Shown one piece after another: positions 30,844 through 38,798 of a stretch of 43,472 nucleotides of DNA. Where the stretch lies: NCBI RefSeq assembly GCF_001905545.1, contig NZ_LIPD01000024.1:68474-111945 (forward strand). The letters run 5' to 3'. A program made the position numbers and the translations under genes. Below the pieces are notes generated by a model. The model was not told where the DNA came from, did not search any database, and worked only from the letters and a program-made list of their open reading frames with translations. The stretch's first letter is position 1. Every line of letters starts with the position of its first letter. The stretch comes from Streptomyces sp. CB02056. GTDB taxonomy: Bacteria > Actinomycetota > Actinomycetes > Streptomycetales > Streptomycetaceae.

Positions 30844-32280
30844 TCAGCCGGGGGTGCCCGGGCGGTGGACGGTGAGGTCGCCGTAGGAGCGCAGGGCGCC
30901 GGCCGGGTCGCCGGGCTTGTCCCGCAGGACGGCGTCCAGGAAGGCGAGGGTGGCCGCGGCGACGGTGCGCGGGCCCCCGGTGCGGCCCAGGGTGCCGACG
31001 AGCGAGGGCACGGGCGGCAGGTACAGGGGGCCGTCCATGAAGGTGAGGTGGGCGGCGCCGGGGACGGTGAGCCGGTAGCTCGGCGCGGTGCTGGAGTCGA
31101 GCGCCTCGGTGAGGCGGGGCAGGTAGCGCGGGTCGCTGTCCGGGGTGATGGCCTGGGTGAGCGCGAGCGTCGGCCGGTCGAGGGCGGGCGCGGTGGGGCC
31201 GTGGGGGTAGCCGTCCAGGTCGACGACGGCGGCGAAGCGGCGGTCCTGCCGGGCCGCCTGCAGGGCGGCGGCGCCGCCCATGGAGTGGCCGGTCACCGCG
31301 ACCCGGCCGGTGTCCAGGCGTCCGGTCAGCGGGTCGGCGATCCCGCCGCGCTCCAGGGCGTCCAGCTGGGTGAGGACGAAGCCGAGGTCGCCGGCCCGGA
31401 CGGCCGTCCAGCCGGCCGCCAGCTCGTCGTCCTTGTCCCGGTCGCCGCTGGAGGCGGTCTCGGTGCCGATCGTCCGGCCGTCGGCGAGGACGACGGCGGC
31501 GGAGTCGTACGGGTGGTCGAGGGCGGCCACCACGTAGCCGTGGCTGGCCAGTTCCTCCGCCCACGCGGTGTTCTGGGTGCGCACCCCGCCCGACCCGGGG
31601 GAGAACAGCACGACCGGGAACCGCTCGCCGCCGCCGGCCACCGGAGCGTCGAAGACCGAACGGCTGCGGGCGCGCGGGACGCCGTCGACCAGGAAGCCCG
31701 GCAGACCGACGCCCCGGGCGAGGGCCCCGGAGACGGTGCGCGCCTCCTGCGCGGTGCGTCCGAGGTACTGGGCCCGCTGCGCACCCGCGGGGATCTCCCC
31801 TGCGGGGTACCAGAGTTGGACCACGACGGTGCGCAGGTCGTTCGGGTCGGCGGTGAAGGTCTCGGGGCGGTGCGGGTCGGTCCACTGCACCACGCGGGTG
31901 CCGACCGCGAAGCCGCCCGACGGCTCGGGGAACACCGGGACGGGAAAGGCCCAGGCGGCCACCGGGCCCGTGGCGATCAGGCCGACGCAGGCCGCCGACC
32001 CCGGCAGCGCCAGCCACCAGCGGGCCCGCCACGCCGGCCGTCCGGTACGGCGGCGCAGCGGTCGCAGCAGGGGCGCGAGGGCGAACGGCGAGGCGAGGGC
32101 GGCGCCCGCCAGGACCGGCAGCAGCTGCCAGCGGACGCCCGCCGCGCCCAGCGCGATCGCGCACGGCACGAGGACCGCCCCCGCCGCGATCGTGGCGCGC
32201 GGGCGGGCGGCGGGGGGAAGCCAGCGTGCCGTCACCAGCGCGAGGGCGGCCAGCAGGGCGAGGATTTCCAGGGGGGACAT
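30844..32280 (-). CDS. Membrane-anchored alpha/beta hydrolase (PAF-acetylhydrolase-like)
   Basis: 478 residues. Three N-terminal membrane segments (ILALLAALALVTARWL, ATIAAGAVLVPCAIALGAAG, WLALPGSAACVGLIATGPVA) precede an extracellular hydrolase domain. VVVQLWYPA, FPVVLFSPGSGGVRTQNTAW, GHSMGG as the nucleophile elbow (with Ser) and GAAHLTFMD as the catalytic His are the marks of the family that includes PAF-acetylhydrolase and PET-hydrolase-like enzymes. The ATG at 32280 is chosen just before the first membrane segment; a GTG at 32307 is possible. Substrate unknown. Stands alone. Confidence 0.85.
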   Translation of the reverse strand: MSPLEILALLAALALVTARWLPPAARPRATIAAGAVLVPCAIALGAAGVRWQLLPVLAGAALASPFALAPLLRPLRRRTGRPAWRARWWLALPGSAACVGLIATGPVAAWAFPVPVFPEPSGGFAVGTRVVQWTDPHRPETFTADPNDLRTVVVQLWYPAGEIPAGAQRAQYLGRTAQEARTVSGALARGVGLPGFLVDGVPRARSRSVFDAPVAGGGERFPVVLFSPGSGGVRTQNTAWAEELASHGYVVAALDHPYDSAAVVLADGRTIGTETASSGDRDKDDELAAGWTAVRAGDLGFVLTQLDALERGGIADPLTGRLDTGRVAVTGHSMGGAAALQAARQDRRFAAVVDLDGYPHGPTAPALDRPTLALTQAITPDSDPRYLPRLTEALDSSTAPSYRLTVPGAAHLTFMDGPLYLPPVPSLVGTLGRTGGPRTVAAATLAFLDAVLRDKPGDPAGALRSYGDLTVHRPGTPG

Positions 32281-32608
32281 GGGCAGTCCCGGGATGATCT
32301 CGGTCACCTGGCCATGCTCGGCGCCGGGCGCGCGCCGCCGCATCGGCCACCGGTCGCCGCCGCGTGCCACCAGGGGTGCGGTCCGCGGCGGTCCGGGTAC
32401 GACCGCGGTGGCAGCCGGGCGGGCCGGAGCGGCGGGCGCGCTGCGACCACGGGAGGTGGCGGGACTCCTCCTGCGGTCGTATGCCGGCGCGGGGCGATCA
32501 GACGGTGGGCTCATGCGCCGCGCGGGGCCGGCGGCCTACCGTGACAGGGCCGCGGTACGTGCCGGGGCGGCGGCACGCACCCGGGGCCGCGCGAGGCGTA
32601 CGGTCCCC

Positions 32609-32671
32609 GTGCCCGACGTGCCGGACGTGCCGGACGTGCCCGACGTGCCGGACGTGCCCGACGTGCCGGAC
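32609..32671. repeat. 9-base tandem repeat, seven copies
   Basis: Seven head-to-tail copies of GTGCCSGAC in the roughly 430-base region (32,281-32,709) between the hydrolase and the histidine kinase starts, ending 38 bases before the kinase ATG. It is readable as (Val-Pro-Asp)n in one frame that stops at 32,686, but no start or ribosome-binding site supports translation. Probably slippage-prone; otherwise the region holds no gene. Confidence 0.85.
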
Positions 32672-32709
32672 CCGGGGCCGCCTTGACGCCGAATCGACAG
32701 GGACGTGCG

Positions 32710-34038
32710 ATGACCGAGGCGGCCGCCGAACCCGGCCACGCCCACCGGAACCAGGCGCCGGTGCGCGTCCGCGTGCGGGCCCGGTGGGCGAGGACGGCCG
32801 CACGGCTGACCGGCTACGCCGACCTCGCCTGCGCACGAGCCGCACGAGCCGCGCGACCGCTGAGAGCCGCCGCGCGCTGGCGCTCCCGGCTGCCGCCCAC
32901 GGCATGGGACGCCCTGCTGGCGACGCTCCTGCTCCTCAACGTCGCGACCACCCGCGCACCGCACGAGCTGCCGGTGGCCGCGGCCCTCACCGCCGCCCTC
33001 ACCCTGCCCCTGCTGTGGCGGCGCCGGGCCCCGCGCACGGTGTTCGCCGCCGTGGCGGCCGCGGCCCTCGTCCAGTGGCTGACGGGCTTCCAACTGCCCG
33101 CCGACGTAGCCCTGTTGGTGGCCCTCTACACGGTGGCGGCGAACTCGGGCCGGCGCGGCACGCTCATCGCCGGCGCCGTCGTGGAGGCCGGGGCCCTGCT
33201 GGCCTGCCTGCGCTGGTCGACGGACGGCGCGTTCCTGACCCCCTTCGTCGCGGTCACCGCCCTGGCCGTCGCCGCCGCCGTCCTCGGCGTGAACGTGCGC
33301 ACCACGCGCGCCTACCTCGCCGCCCTGGAGGAGCGGGCCGCACGCCTGGAACACGAACAGGAGCAGCAGGCGCGACTGGCCGCCGCCGAGGAACGGACGC
33401 GCATCACCCGGGAGATGCACGACATCGTCACCCACAACCTGTCCGTCATGGTCGCGCTCACCGACGCCGCCGTCTACGCCCAGCACCGGTCGCCCGACAA
33501 GGCCACCACCGCGATGCTCCAGATCTCCGAAACCGGCCGGCAGGCCCTGACCGACATGCGCCGCTCGCTGGGCGTCCTGCGCACCGACGAACCCGACGCG
33601 CGGCGCCACCCGCTGCCCGGCATCGCTCAACTGGCCGCCCTCGCCGACCAGATGGGCGCCGCCGGGCTGCCCACCGGCATCGACGTCCACGGCGGCCACG
33701 CCCACATCCCCGCCACCGCCCAACTCACCGTCTACCGCCTGGTACAGGAAGCCTTGACCAACACCCTCAAGCACACGCCCGCCGGCACCCGCGCGACGGT
33801 CCGCATCCACTGCGCGGCCGCGACCGTCACCGTGGACGTCACCGACACCGGCCCCCACCCGCCCCAGCCCGCCACCGCCACCGCTGCCGTCGTCGTACCG
33901 CCCGGCCACGGCATCCCCGGCATGCGCGAACGCTCGGCCGCCTACGGGGGCACACTGCACGCCGGACCGCTTCCCGATGGCGGCTGGCGGGTCCACACCC
34001 GCCTCCACCTCGACAGCGCCGGAGCGCCGCCCGCATGA
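32710..34038 (+). CDS. Two-component sensor histidine kinase (HPK7/DesK type)
   Basis: 442 residues. About four hydrophobic segments (AWDALLATLLLLNVATTR, LPVAAALTAALTLPLLW, TVFAAVAAAALVQWLTGF, ALLVALYTVAANSG and others) form the input domain. A coiled stretch LEERAARLEHEQEQQARLAA leads to HisKA_3 with ITREMHDIVTHNLSVMVALT (phospho-accepting His in EMHD). The HATPase region includes YRLVQEALTNTLKHTPAG, VTDTGPHPP and GHGIPGMRERS. AGGGACG precedes the ATG. ATGA overlaps the response-regulator start. The signal is unknown. Confidence 0.9.
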   Translation: MTEAAAEPGHAHRNQAPVRVRVRARWARTAARLTGYADLACARAARAARPLRAAARWRSRLPPTAWDALLATLLLLNVATTRAPHELPVAAALTAALTLPLLWRRRAPRTVFAAVAAAALVQWLTGFQLPADVALLVALYTVAANSGRRGTLIAGAVVEAGALLACLRWSTDGAFLTPFVAVTALAVAAAVLGVNVRTTRAYLAALEERAARLEHEQEQQARLAAAEERTRITREMHDIVTHNLSVMVALTDAAVYAQHRSPDKATTAMLQISETGRQALTDMRRSLGVLRTDEPDARRHPLPGIAQLAALADQMGAAGLPTGIDVHGGHAHIPATAQLTVYRLVQEALTNTLKHTPAGTRATVRIHCAAATVTVDVTDTGPHPPQPATATAAVVVPPGHGIPGMRERSAAYGGTLHAGPLPDGGWRVHTRLHLDSAGAPPA

Positions 34039-34697
34039 CGATCCGCATCCTGATCGCCGACGACGAAGCACTCCTCCGGATGGCCTTCGGCACCGTCCTG
34101 GAAGCCCAGCCCGACATGGCACCGGTCGGCGAAGCCGCCGACGGCGCCCAGGCCGTACGCCTCGCCCGCGAACTGCGCCCCGACGTCGTCCTCATGGACG
34201 TCCGGATGCCCGGGACCGACGGCATCGAGGCGACCGGGCAGCTCATCGCGGCCTCCCCGCAGAGCAGAGTGCTCATCCTCACCACCTTCGACCTGGACGA
34301 GTACGCCTTCGCCGGACTCAACGCCGGAGCCTCCGGCTTCCTGCTGAAGAACGCCCGCCCCGAGGAACTCCTCACCGCGATCCGCAACGTCGCCGCGGGC
34401 GACGCCGTACTCTCCCCGCGGATCACCCGCCGCCTCCTGGACAACCTCCGCCCGCACATCCCCGACGGCCGCAACCCCGACCACGACGAGCGGCTGAACC
34501 GGCTCAGCACCCGCGAACGCGAGGTACTCGTCCAGGTCGGCCGCGGCCTGTCCAACACCGAGATCGCCGCCACCCTGCACCTCGCGGAGGCCACCGTGAA
34601 GTCCCACCTGGGCCGCATCCTCCACAAGCTCGAACTCCGCGACCGCATCCAGGCCGTGGTCCTCGCCTACGAAACCCGCCTCATCCACCCGACATGA
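34035..34697 (+). CDS. Response regulator, NarL/LuxR family
   Basis: 220 residues. The receiver domain begins RILIADDEALLRMAFG, with the phosphorylated Asp in VVLMDVRMPG and Lys in FLLKNARPEE. The LuxR helix-turn-helix is LSTREREVLVQVGRGLSNTE then ATLHLAEATVKSHLGRIL. It is translated with the kinase by a 4-base ATGA overlap. The target genes are not obvious nearby; the pair stands between a hydrolase and a region of weak coding. The 3' end overlaps slightly with the opposing ORF. Confidence 0.93.
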   Translation: MTIRILIADDEALLRMAFGTVLEAQPDMAPVGEAADGAQAVRLARELRPDVVLMDVRMPGTDGIEATGQLIAASPQSRVLILTTFDLDEYAFAGLNAGASGFLLKNARPEELLTAIRNVAAGDAVLSPRITRRLLDNLRPHIPDGRNPDHDERLNRLSTREREVLVQVGRGLSNTEIAATLHLAEATVKSHLGRILHKLELRDRIQAVVLAYETRLIHPT

Positions 34698-35209
34698 CCC
34701 GCCCTCCCGGTACCCACCCCGCGCGGGAAGTCGGCCCCGCCGACTTCCCGCGCGGCCGAGGCCAACGCCCTGGCTGTGGAACGCCCACCGGCGTGCCGGC
34801 TGGAGGTCGTGCAGCTGTCCGGGCCGCAGACGGCGCCACCGGGCTGCCGGCGGGAGTACCGGACTATGGCGCCCTCAGAGGTCGTTGGCTTGCTGCCGTC
34901 GGCGGGAGTGAGGGTGTAGAAGACCATGATGGAACCTTCGGTGACGGCGTTGAGGACGCCGTCCCATGGGATGGCGTAGTCGACCGTGGCGGTGTCAGCG
35001 GCGATGTTCACGACGCCCTGGACTGCCGCGGCCGGGGTCTGCCCTTGGAAGTCGCTGCGGACCGTGACGTCGAAGGTGAGCTTGTCTCCGGCCTTGAAGG
35101 GGATCCGGTCCACCCTGACGAGGACACCGTTCCAGGGCTTCTGCCGGCAGGTGATCTCGCCGGGAGGCTCCTCATGGGGGAATTCCGGGATGTCGAGCTC
35201 GACCGACAT
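34667..35209 (-). CDS. Hypothetical protein, beta-rich; C-terminus doubtful
   Basis: 180 residues. The N-terminal part (VELDIPEFPHEEPPGEITCR; LVRVDRIPFKAGDKLTFDV; DTATVDYAIPWDGVLNAVTE) reads like a small Ig-like beta-sandwich domain. From about residue 115 (after IVRYSRR) the sequence becomes low-complexity and runs through the terminator palindrome and into the end of the response-regulator gene. The natural stop has therefore probably been lost or a frameshift lies near 34,860. Codon use is less biased than in neighbours. Function unknown. Confidence 0.5.
   Translation of the reverse strand: MSVELDIPEFPHEEPPGEITCRQKPWNGVLVRVDRIPFKAGDKLTFDVTVRSDFQGQTPAAAVQGVVNIAADTATVDYAIPWDGVLNAVTEGSIMVFYTLTPADGSKPTTSEGAIVRYSRRQPGGAVCGPDSCTTSSRHAGGRSTARALASAAREVGGADFPRGVGTGRAGHVGWMRRVS
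34719..34755. terminator. Bidirectional terminator; copy B of the repeated palindrome
   Basis: Perfect 17-base arms with a CCC loop. The left arm is CCGCGCGGGAAGTCGGC. It shares the CGCGGGAAGTCGGC core with the hairpin at 2799-2829. It follows the response-regulator gene by 21 bases and overlaps the 3' end of the opposing ORF. Confidence 0.75.
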
Positions 35210-35427
35210 ACGGGCTCCTGGTCGTTGAAGGGCTGAGGCGGCAGCTCGGACTCCCGCCCCGGGATCATGGAGCAGACGCCGGTTCGAGGGCAGCCGGTTG
35301 TCGGTGCGCCCGGTCTCTCGTCCCGACACAGCGCCGACCGCGGCCGAGGCGAGCCCGGGGGACCGGGAAGTCGCCCTCCCGTCGACGGCCCGTCGTCGAG
35401 CTCGAACGGATGCCCTAGTCTCGGCTG

Positions 35428-35955
35428 ATGACGCTCTACTTCGACCCGATGGCCATCCTCGGCAAGGACCGTGACGCCTTCCGAGGCCGTTGGGAAGACC
35501 GACTGTGGCTCAACGTTCCCGGGCCCTTCTACGGCGGGGAGACCGATACCTGCTGGACGGGACGGCTTTCGGCACCCGCTCACGTTCTCTACGGAGGCAG
35601 ATACCTCAGCGAGTACGTCTACCGCCAGCCCAGAACGCCTGCGGACACGGCCCTGCTGGTCGAGGCGGCAGACAACGACCCGTTCCTCGGGTACGGCTGC
35701 GATGGCGACTCGCGATGGACACCGCAAACGGTCCGGGAGTGGTGGCGTGACCGCGGCCAGGTCGTGCAGTACCTCTCCGATCAACGGAGCACATGGGAGG
35801 AGAGCGATGTCCGGGCAGGCCAGGGCGTAGCCGCTGCCGTCCGCGACTTTGAGCTCTACATCGCCGGTGGCCTGGCAACCGACCTGCGGATCTACCTCTA
35901 CTGGCTGGAAGAGCGGCGATCCCCCGCCCCCGTTGACCGGTTGCCCGAGCTGTAG
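35428..35955 (+). CDS. Hypothetical actinomycete protein
   Basis: 175 residues starting MTLYFDPMAILGKDRDAF. It is rich in Trp and Tyr (WEDRLWLNVPGPFYGGETDT; REWWRDRGQVVQYLSD), with no membrane segment or signal. The C-terminal half looks helical. I think it belongs to a conserved streptomycete family without known function but cannot name it. It has lower GC at third positions than the rest of the window, as does the whole 34,800-36,250 stretch. It stands alone. Confidence 0.6.
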   Translation: MTLYFDPMAILGKDRDAFRGRWEDRLWLNVPGPFYGGETDTCWTGRLSAPAHVLYGGRYLSEYVYRQPRTPADTALLVEAADNDPFLGYGCDGDSRWTPQTVREWWRDRGQVVQYLSDQRSTWEESDVRAGQGVAAAVRDFELYIAGGLATDLRIYLYWLEERRSPAPVDRLPEL

Positions 35956-36180
35956 CGTCACGCAGCGAGCGCGTGGGCTCGCCGGGGCCAGCCGTCGCCT
36001 CGCCGTACGGATCCTGGCCTCCCGGACCCAGGGCATGACCGACCGTCGGGAGATCGTCGCAGGCGTCGCGGTCACCGGCCTGCCCCAGGCGCTCGCCCGG
36101 TGGCCCTGGATCGACAGGTCCGGCATCTCGCGAAGATCGACAACCGATGGCAAGGTCATGGAGGACGGACCTGCGTCATG

Positions 36181-36248
36181 CCGCCGCCGGTGGACGCGAC
36201 GGCGTTGGAGTCCCGGTCGTCTTCGAACCAGGTCAGGATGGCCTTCAC
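36181..36248 (-). pseudogene. Relic of a response-regulator 3' end (inverted copy)
   Basis: The minus strand here reads VKAILTWFEDDRDSNAVAS and on to STGGG, matching the end of the response-regulator gene at 42,859-42,926 (61 of 68 bases identical by eye, including its 3' untranslated part). The homology begins exactly where the carboxypeptidase gene ends: its stop TGA is inside the GTGAAGGCC shared by both copies. The remaining 36,000-36,180 contains no gene I can support. It looks like a leftover from rearrangement of a duplicated cassette. Confidence 0.75.
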
Positions 36249-37891
36249 GCCTTGGGCGACTTGTAGATGGTGGCGGCCATCGCTCCCAGTTGCTTGTTGG
36301 CCTTGAGCGCGAGGTCGATGGCATCGCTCACGGAGTCGCTGGGCACCGGGATGTTGTTCACGTAGATCGCGAAGGCGTAGCGGTGGCCGTCCTTCGCATC
36401 GATGTAGCCGGCGAGCGCCTTCGTGCCGAGGGCCAGCTTGCCCTGGTAGGGGCTGACCAGGGTGCCGGTCTTCGCGCGGATGTGTCCTGCGGCGGGGTCG
36501 GTGCGGTCGATGACGTCGGCGAGCGAGCCGTCGACGCCCATGTTCGGCATGGAGTCGTAGAAGACGTCGAAGTCGTCCTGTCGTGCCAGGTGCCGCAGCA
36601 GCGCCACCTGGGCGGTCGGCGTCGCCTTGTCGCCGGGGAGGCCCTGGGCGTCGACGAGGCTCACTGCACTCGGATCCACTCCTGAGCGGGCGAGGAACTC
36701 CTTCTCGGTCTTCATGCCGTCCGCATAGGTTCGTTGCCCGTTGTGTGCCGCCATCAGCGGCGGCAGCAGGTTCGCCCCGAGGTTGTGGCTGACCTTGTTG
36801 ATCAGCTTCGCGTACTCCTTGAAGGGCGGAGAGGTGTAGGTCGCCGATACGGGCAGCGAGTTCACTTCCGCCGACGGGGGGAGCCTGCTGTCGGGGTTCG
36901 CTCCCAGCGAGGGGGCGGATACGCTGACGCCGTTCCTGGCGAGTGCCTCGATGAGGACGGTGCGGGCGAACGCCGCCGGGTCGGGGACCTGGTAGGTCGT
37001 CACGAAGGGGGCTTTCGCGTCCGCGGGCACGGAACCCCGGACCCGGATGTGACCGGGGCTCACGCTCTCGGTCGTCACCGCCGGCTTGCTTCCGGCGGGT
37101 GTGGTCGTCACCTGCGCGTCGACGCCGAAGGCGGCCGTCTTCGGGCGCCAGTCGACCTTGGCCGGCTCGCCGGGTGCGCCCGGCGTGATGAGCACGTCGA
37201 TGAGGTTGTCGTTGACGATGGTCGGGGTGACCGGCAACCCGCCGATCGACACCGGATCCCAGAGTCGGTTGTCGATCACCACGTCGCCGTCGACGTGGCG
37301 GACTCCGCTGGCCGCGACCTGTCGGGCCAGCTCGTTGACGCCCGCCAGCGGGTCCTCTGCGGTGATGGTCGCCATGCCGGGGACGGCGTTGGCGTCGTAG
37401 TGGTCGAAGTCGGGGACGTCCAGTCCGCCTGACGCGGTGGTCCGCCCGCCGAGTGCCAGGTCGCCGCTCCCGACCAGGATGAGGTCGCCGGAGAGCCGCC
37501 CGTCCGCGGAGACCGTACCCGAGTGCACCACGGGCGTACGGAAGCGATGGTCGTCACCCAGGACGTCGAGCGCGGCACCGACCGCGAAGGTCTTGGCCGT
37601 CGAACCGGTCATGAACTGGGAATCGGCGCCCTTGGACTGGACGACCTTCCCGGTCTGCAGGTCGGCGACCTGCAGGCCCCACTGGCCCGACGACCACGGT
37701 GCGGTGCTCATGAGCTTCTGCAGGTCGGCGCTCACCGGTGCGGCACCCGGCGTGGGAGAGGCCGAGTCGTCCGTGGAGTCGTGGGAGCACGCCGTCATCG
37801 CCACGGCGGCCGTCATCGAAGCGGCGAGCGCCAGGGCGGTACGCCGCCGTACCCGAGGGGCCTTGATTCCGGAGAGGGAGTTGCTTGGCAT
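36245..37891 (-). CDS. dacB: D-alanyl-D-alanine carboxypeptidase/endopeptidase (PBP4/DacB type), lipoprotein
   Basis: 548 residues. An N-terminal hydrophobic signal ends in MTAC (Cys35), a probable lipobox. The serine-peptidase motifs are S97-T-A-K100, SHNLG and AKTGT, spaced as in PBP4 (class C) enzymes with the large inserted domain. It should trim D-Ala-D-Ala-ended peptidoglycan peptides outside the cell, removing the terminal D-Ala that glycopeptides bind. GGAAAG precedes the ATG. It is last in a run with the DUF4097 lipoprotein and ABC genes. Its stop overlaps the response-regulator relic. Confidence 0.9.
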   Translation of the reverse strand: MPSNSLSGIKAPRVRRRTALALAASMTAAVAMTACSHDSTDDSASPTPGAAPVSADLQKLMSTAPWSSGQWGLQVADLQTGKVVQSKGADSQFMTGSTAKTFAVGAALDVLGDDHRFRTPVVHSGTVSADGRLSGDLILVGSGDLALGGRTTASGGLDVPDFDHYDANAVPGMATITAEDPLAGVNELARQVAASGVRHVDGDVVIDNRLWDPVSIGGLPVTPTIVNDNLIDVLITPGAPGEPAKVDWRPKTAAFGVDAQVTTTPAGSKPAVTTESVSPGHIRVRGSVPADAKAPFVTTYQVPDPAAFARTVLIEALARNGVSVSAPSLGANPDSRLPPSAEVNSLPVSATYTSPPFKEYAKLINKVSHNLGANLLPPLMAAHNGQRTYADGMKTEKEFLARSGVDPSAVSLVDAQGLPGDKATPTAQVALLRHLARQDDFDVFYDSMPNMGVDGSLADVIDRTDPAAGHIRAKTGTLVSPYQGKLALGTKALAGYIDAKDGHRYAFAIYVNNIPVPSDSVSDAIDLALKANKQLGAMAATIYKSPKA

Positions 37892-37968
37892 TCGTTCTTT
37901 CCTGTTCGACTTTCCTGTTCGGCTTTCGCGCTCGATCGAAGGCTTCCGGCCTGGTTGCCGCGCGGCGG

Positions 37969-38736
37969 TCAGGGCTTCCCGCCCTTGCCGATGGCGATGC
38001 TGCCGTTGCGGGTCCGGACGGCCACGGAACGGCCGCTCGCGTCGTCCTTCGCGACGTTCACGGTGACGTCGCCCTTCTTCGCGGCTGTGCGGACCGCGTA
38101 CGTCGAGTCCGGCAGGCCCAGCTCGACGTCGCCGTCCTTGCTCTGCACGTCGACCAGGTCGGGCACGGCGGCCAGGCGCAGGTCGACGGTGCCGTTGCGC
38201 GAGGTGACGCTGACGGACCGGGCGGAGATCCCGTCGCCCTTGATGCTTCCGTCGCCGCCTTGCAGGGCCAGCTTGGCTCCGTGGAGGTCCGACAGCCGGA
38301 CGTCGCCGCCGGCGGTCCGGGCCGAGAAGTCCGCGGTGAAGCCGGTGGCCTCGATGCGCCCCTTGCCGCTCTCGGCGGTGACGGCGACGGCGCGCGGCAC
38401 CTTCACGGTGTACTTCGCGCCGCAGCCCACCGAGATCCCCGTGCAGTCCAGCGAGAGTGTGAGCGTGCCCCCTTCGAGCTGCCAGCCGGACCCCACCTCC
38501 CCGCCGACCTTCCTGCCGCTGACCCGTCGTTCCACCTGAACGTCCTCGATGTCGGCGGCCACCAGCGCGAGGTCGGCGGAACCGGAGTCGACGGTCAGGC
38601 TGCCGCCGGAGAAGTCGAAGGACTTCGATTCCACGGTCGCGTCGGTCGAGGCGCCGTCCGTGGTGCAGGCCGTGGCGGCGAGGCCGAGGAGGGCGGCTCC
38701 GCCGAGGGCGAGAAGCGTGCGGGTGGTCGGTTCCAT
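37969..38736 (-). CDS. DUF4097-family lipoprotein
   Basis: 255 residues. MEPTTRTLLALGGAALLGLA is a signal peptide ending in AATAC, a lipobox with Cys24. A beta-repeat domain follows with AESGKGRIEATGFTADFSAR, ALQGGDGSIKGDGISA and VQSKDGDVELGLP repeats, as in DUF4097. Two more Cys (LSLDCTGISVGCGAK) may form a disulfide. It is exported and anchored to the membrane surface. It lies 62 bases after the ABC permease and 77 bases before the carboxypeptidase, probably one operon. A sensor or scaffold role at the envelope is likely but not shown. Confidence 0.85.
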   Translation of the reverse strand: MEPTTRTLLALGGAALLGLAATACTTDGASTDATVESKSFDFSGGSLTVDSGSADLALVAADIEDVQVERRVSGRKVGGEVGSGWQLEGGTLTLSLDCTGISVGCGAKYTVKVPRAVAVTAESGKGRIEATGFTADFSARTAGGDVRLSDLHGAKLALQGGDGSIKGDGISARSVSVTSRNGTVDLRLAAVPDLVDVQSKDGDVELGLPDSTYAVRTAAKKGDVTVNVAKDDASGRSVAVRTRNGSIAIGKGGKP

Positions 38737-38798
38737 CGGGTTCTTCCTTCGTCAACGAGCATGAACGGGCAAGGTGGTGCGGGTTCCCGCGCCCCGGT

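Noticed and set aside
32609..32671. Possible CRISPR array or Val-Pro-Asp repeat protein
   Set aside because: 9-base units without spacers; no start codon or ribosome-binding site for a protein frame.
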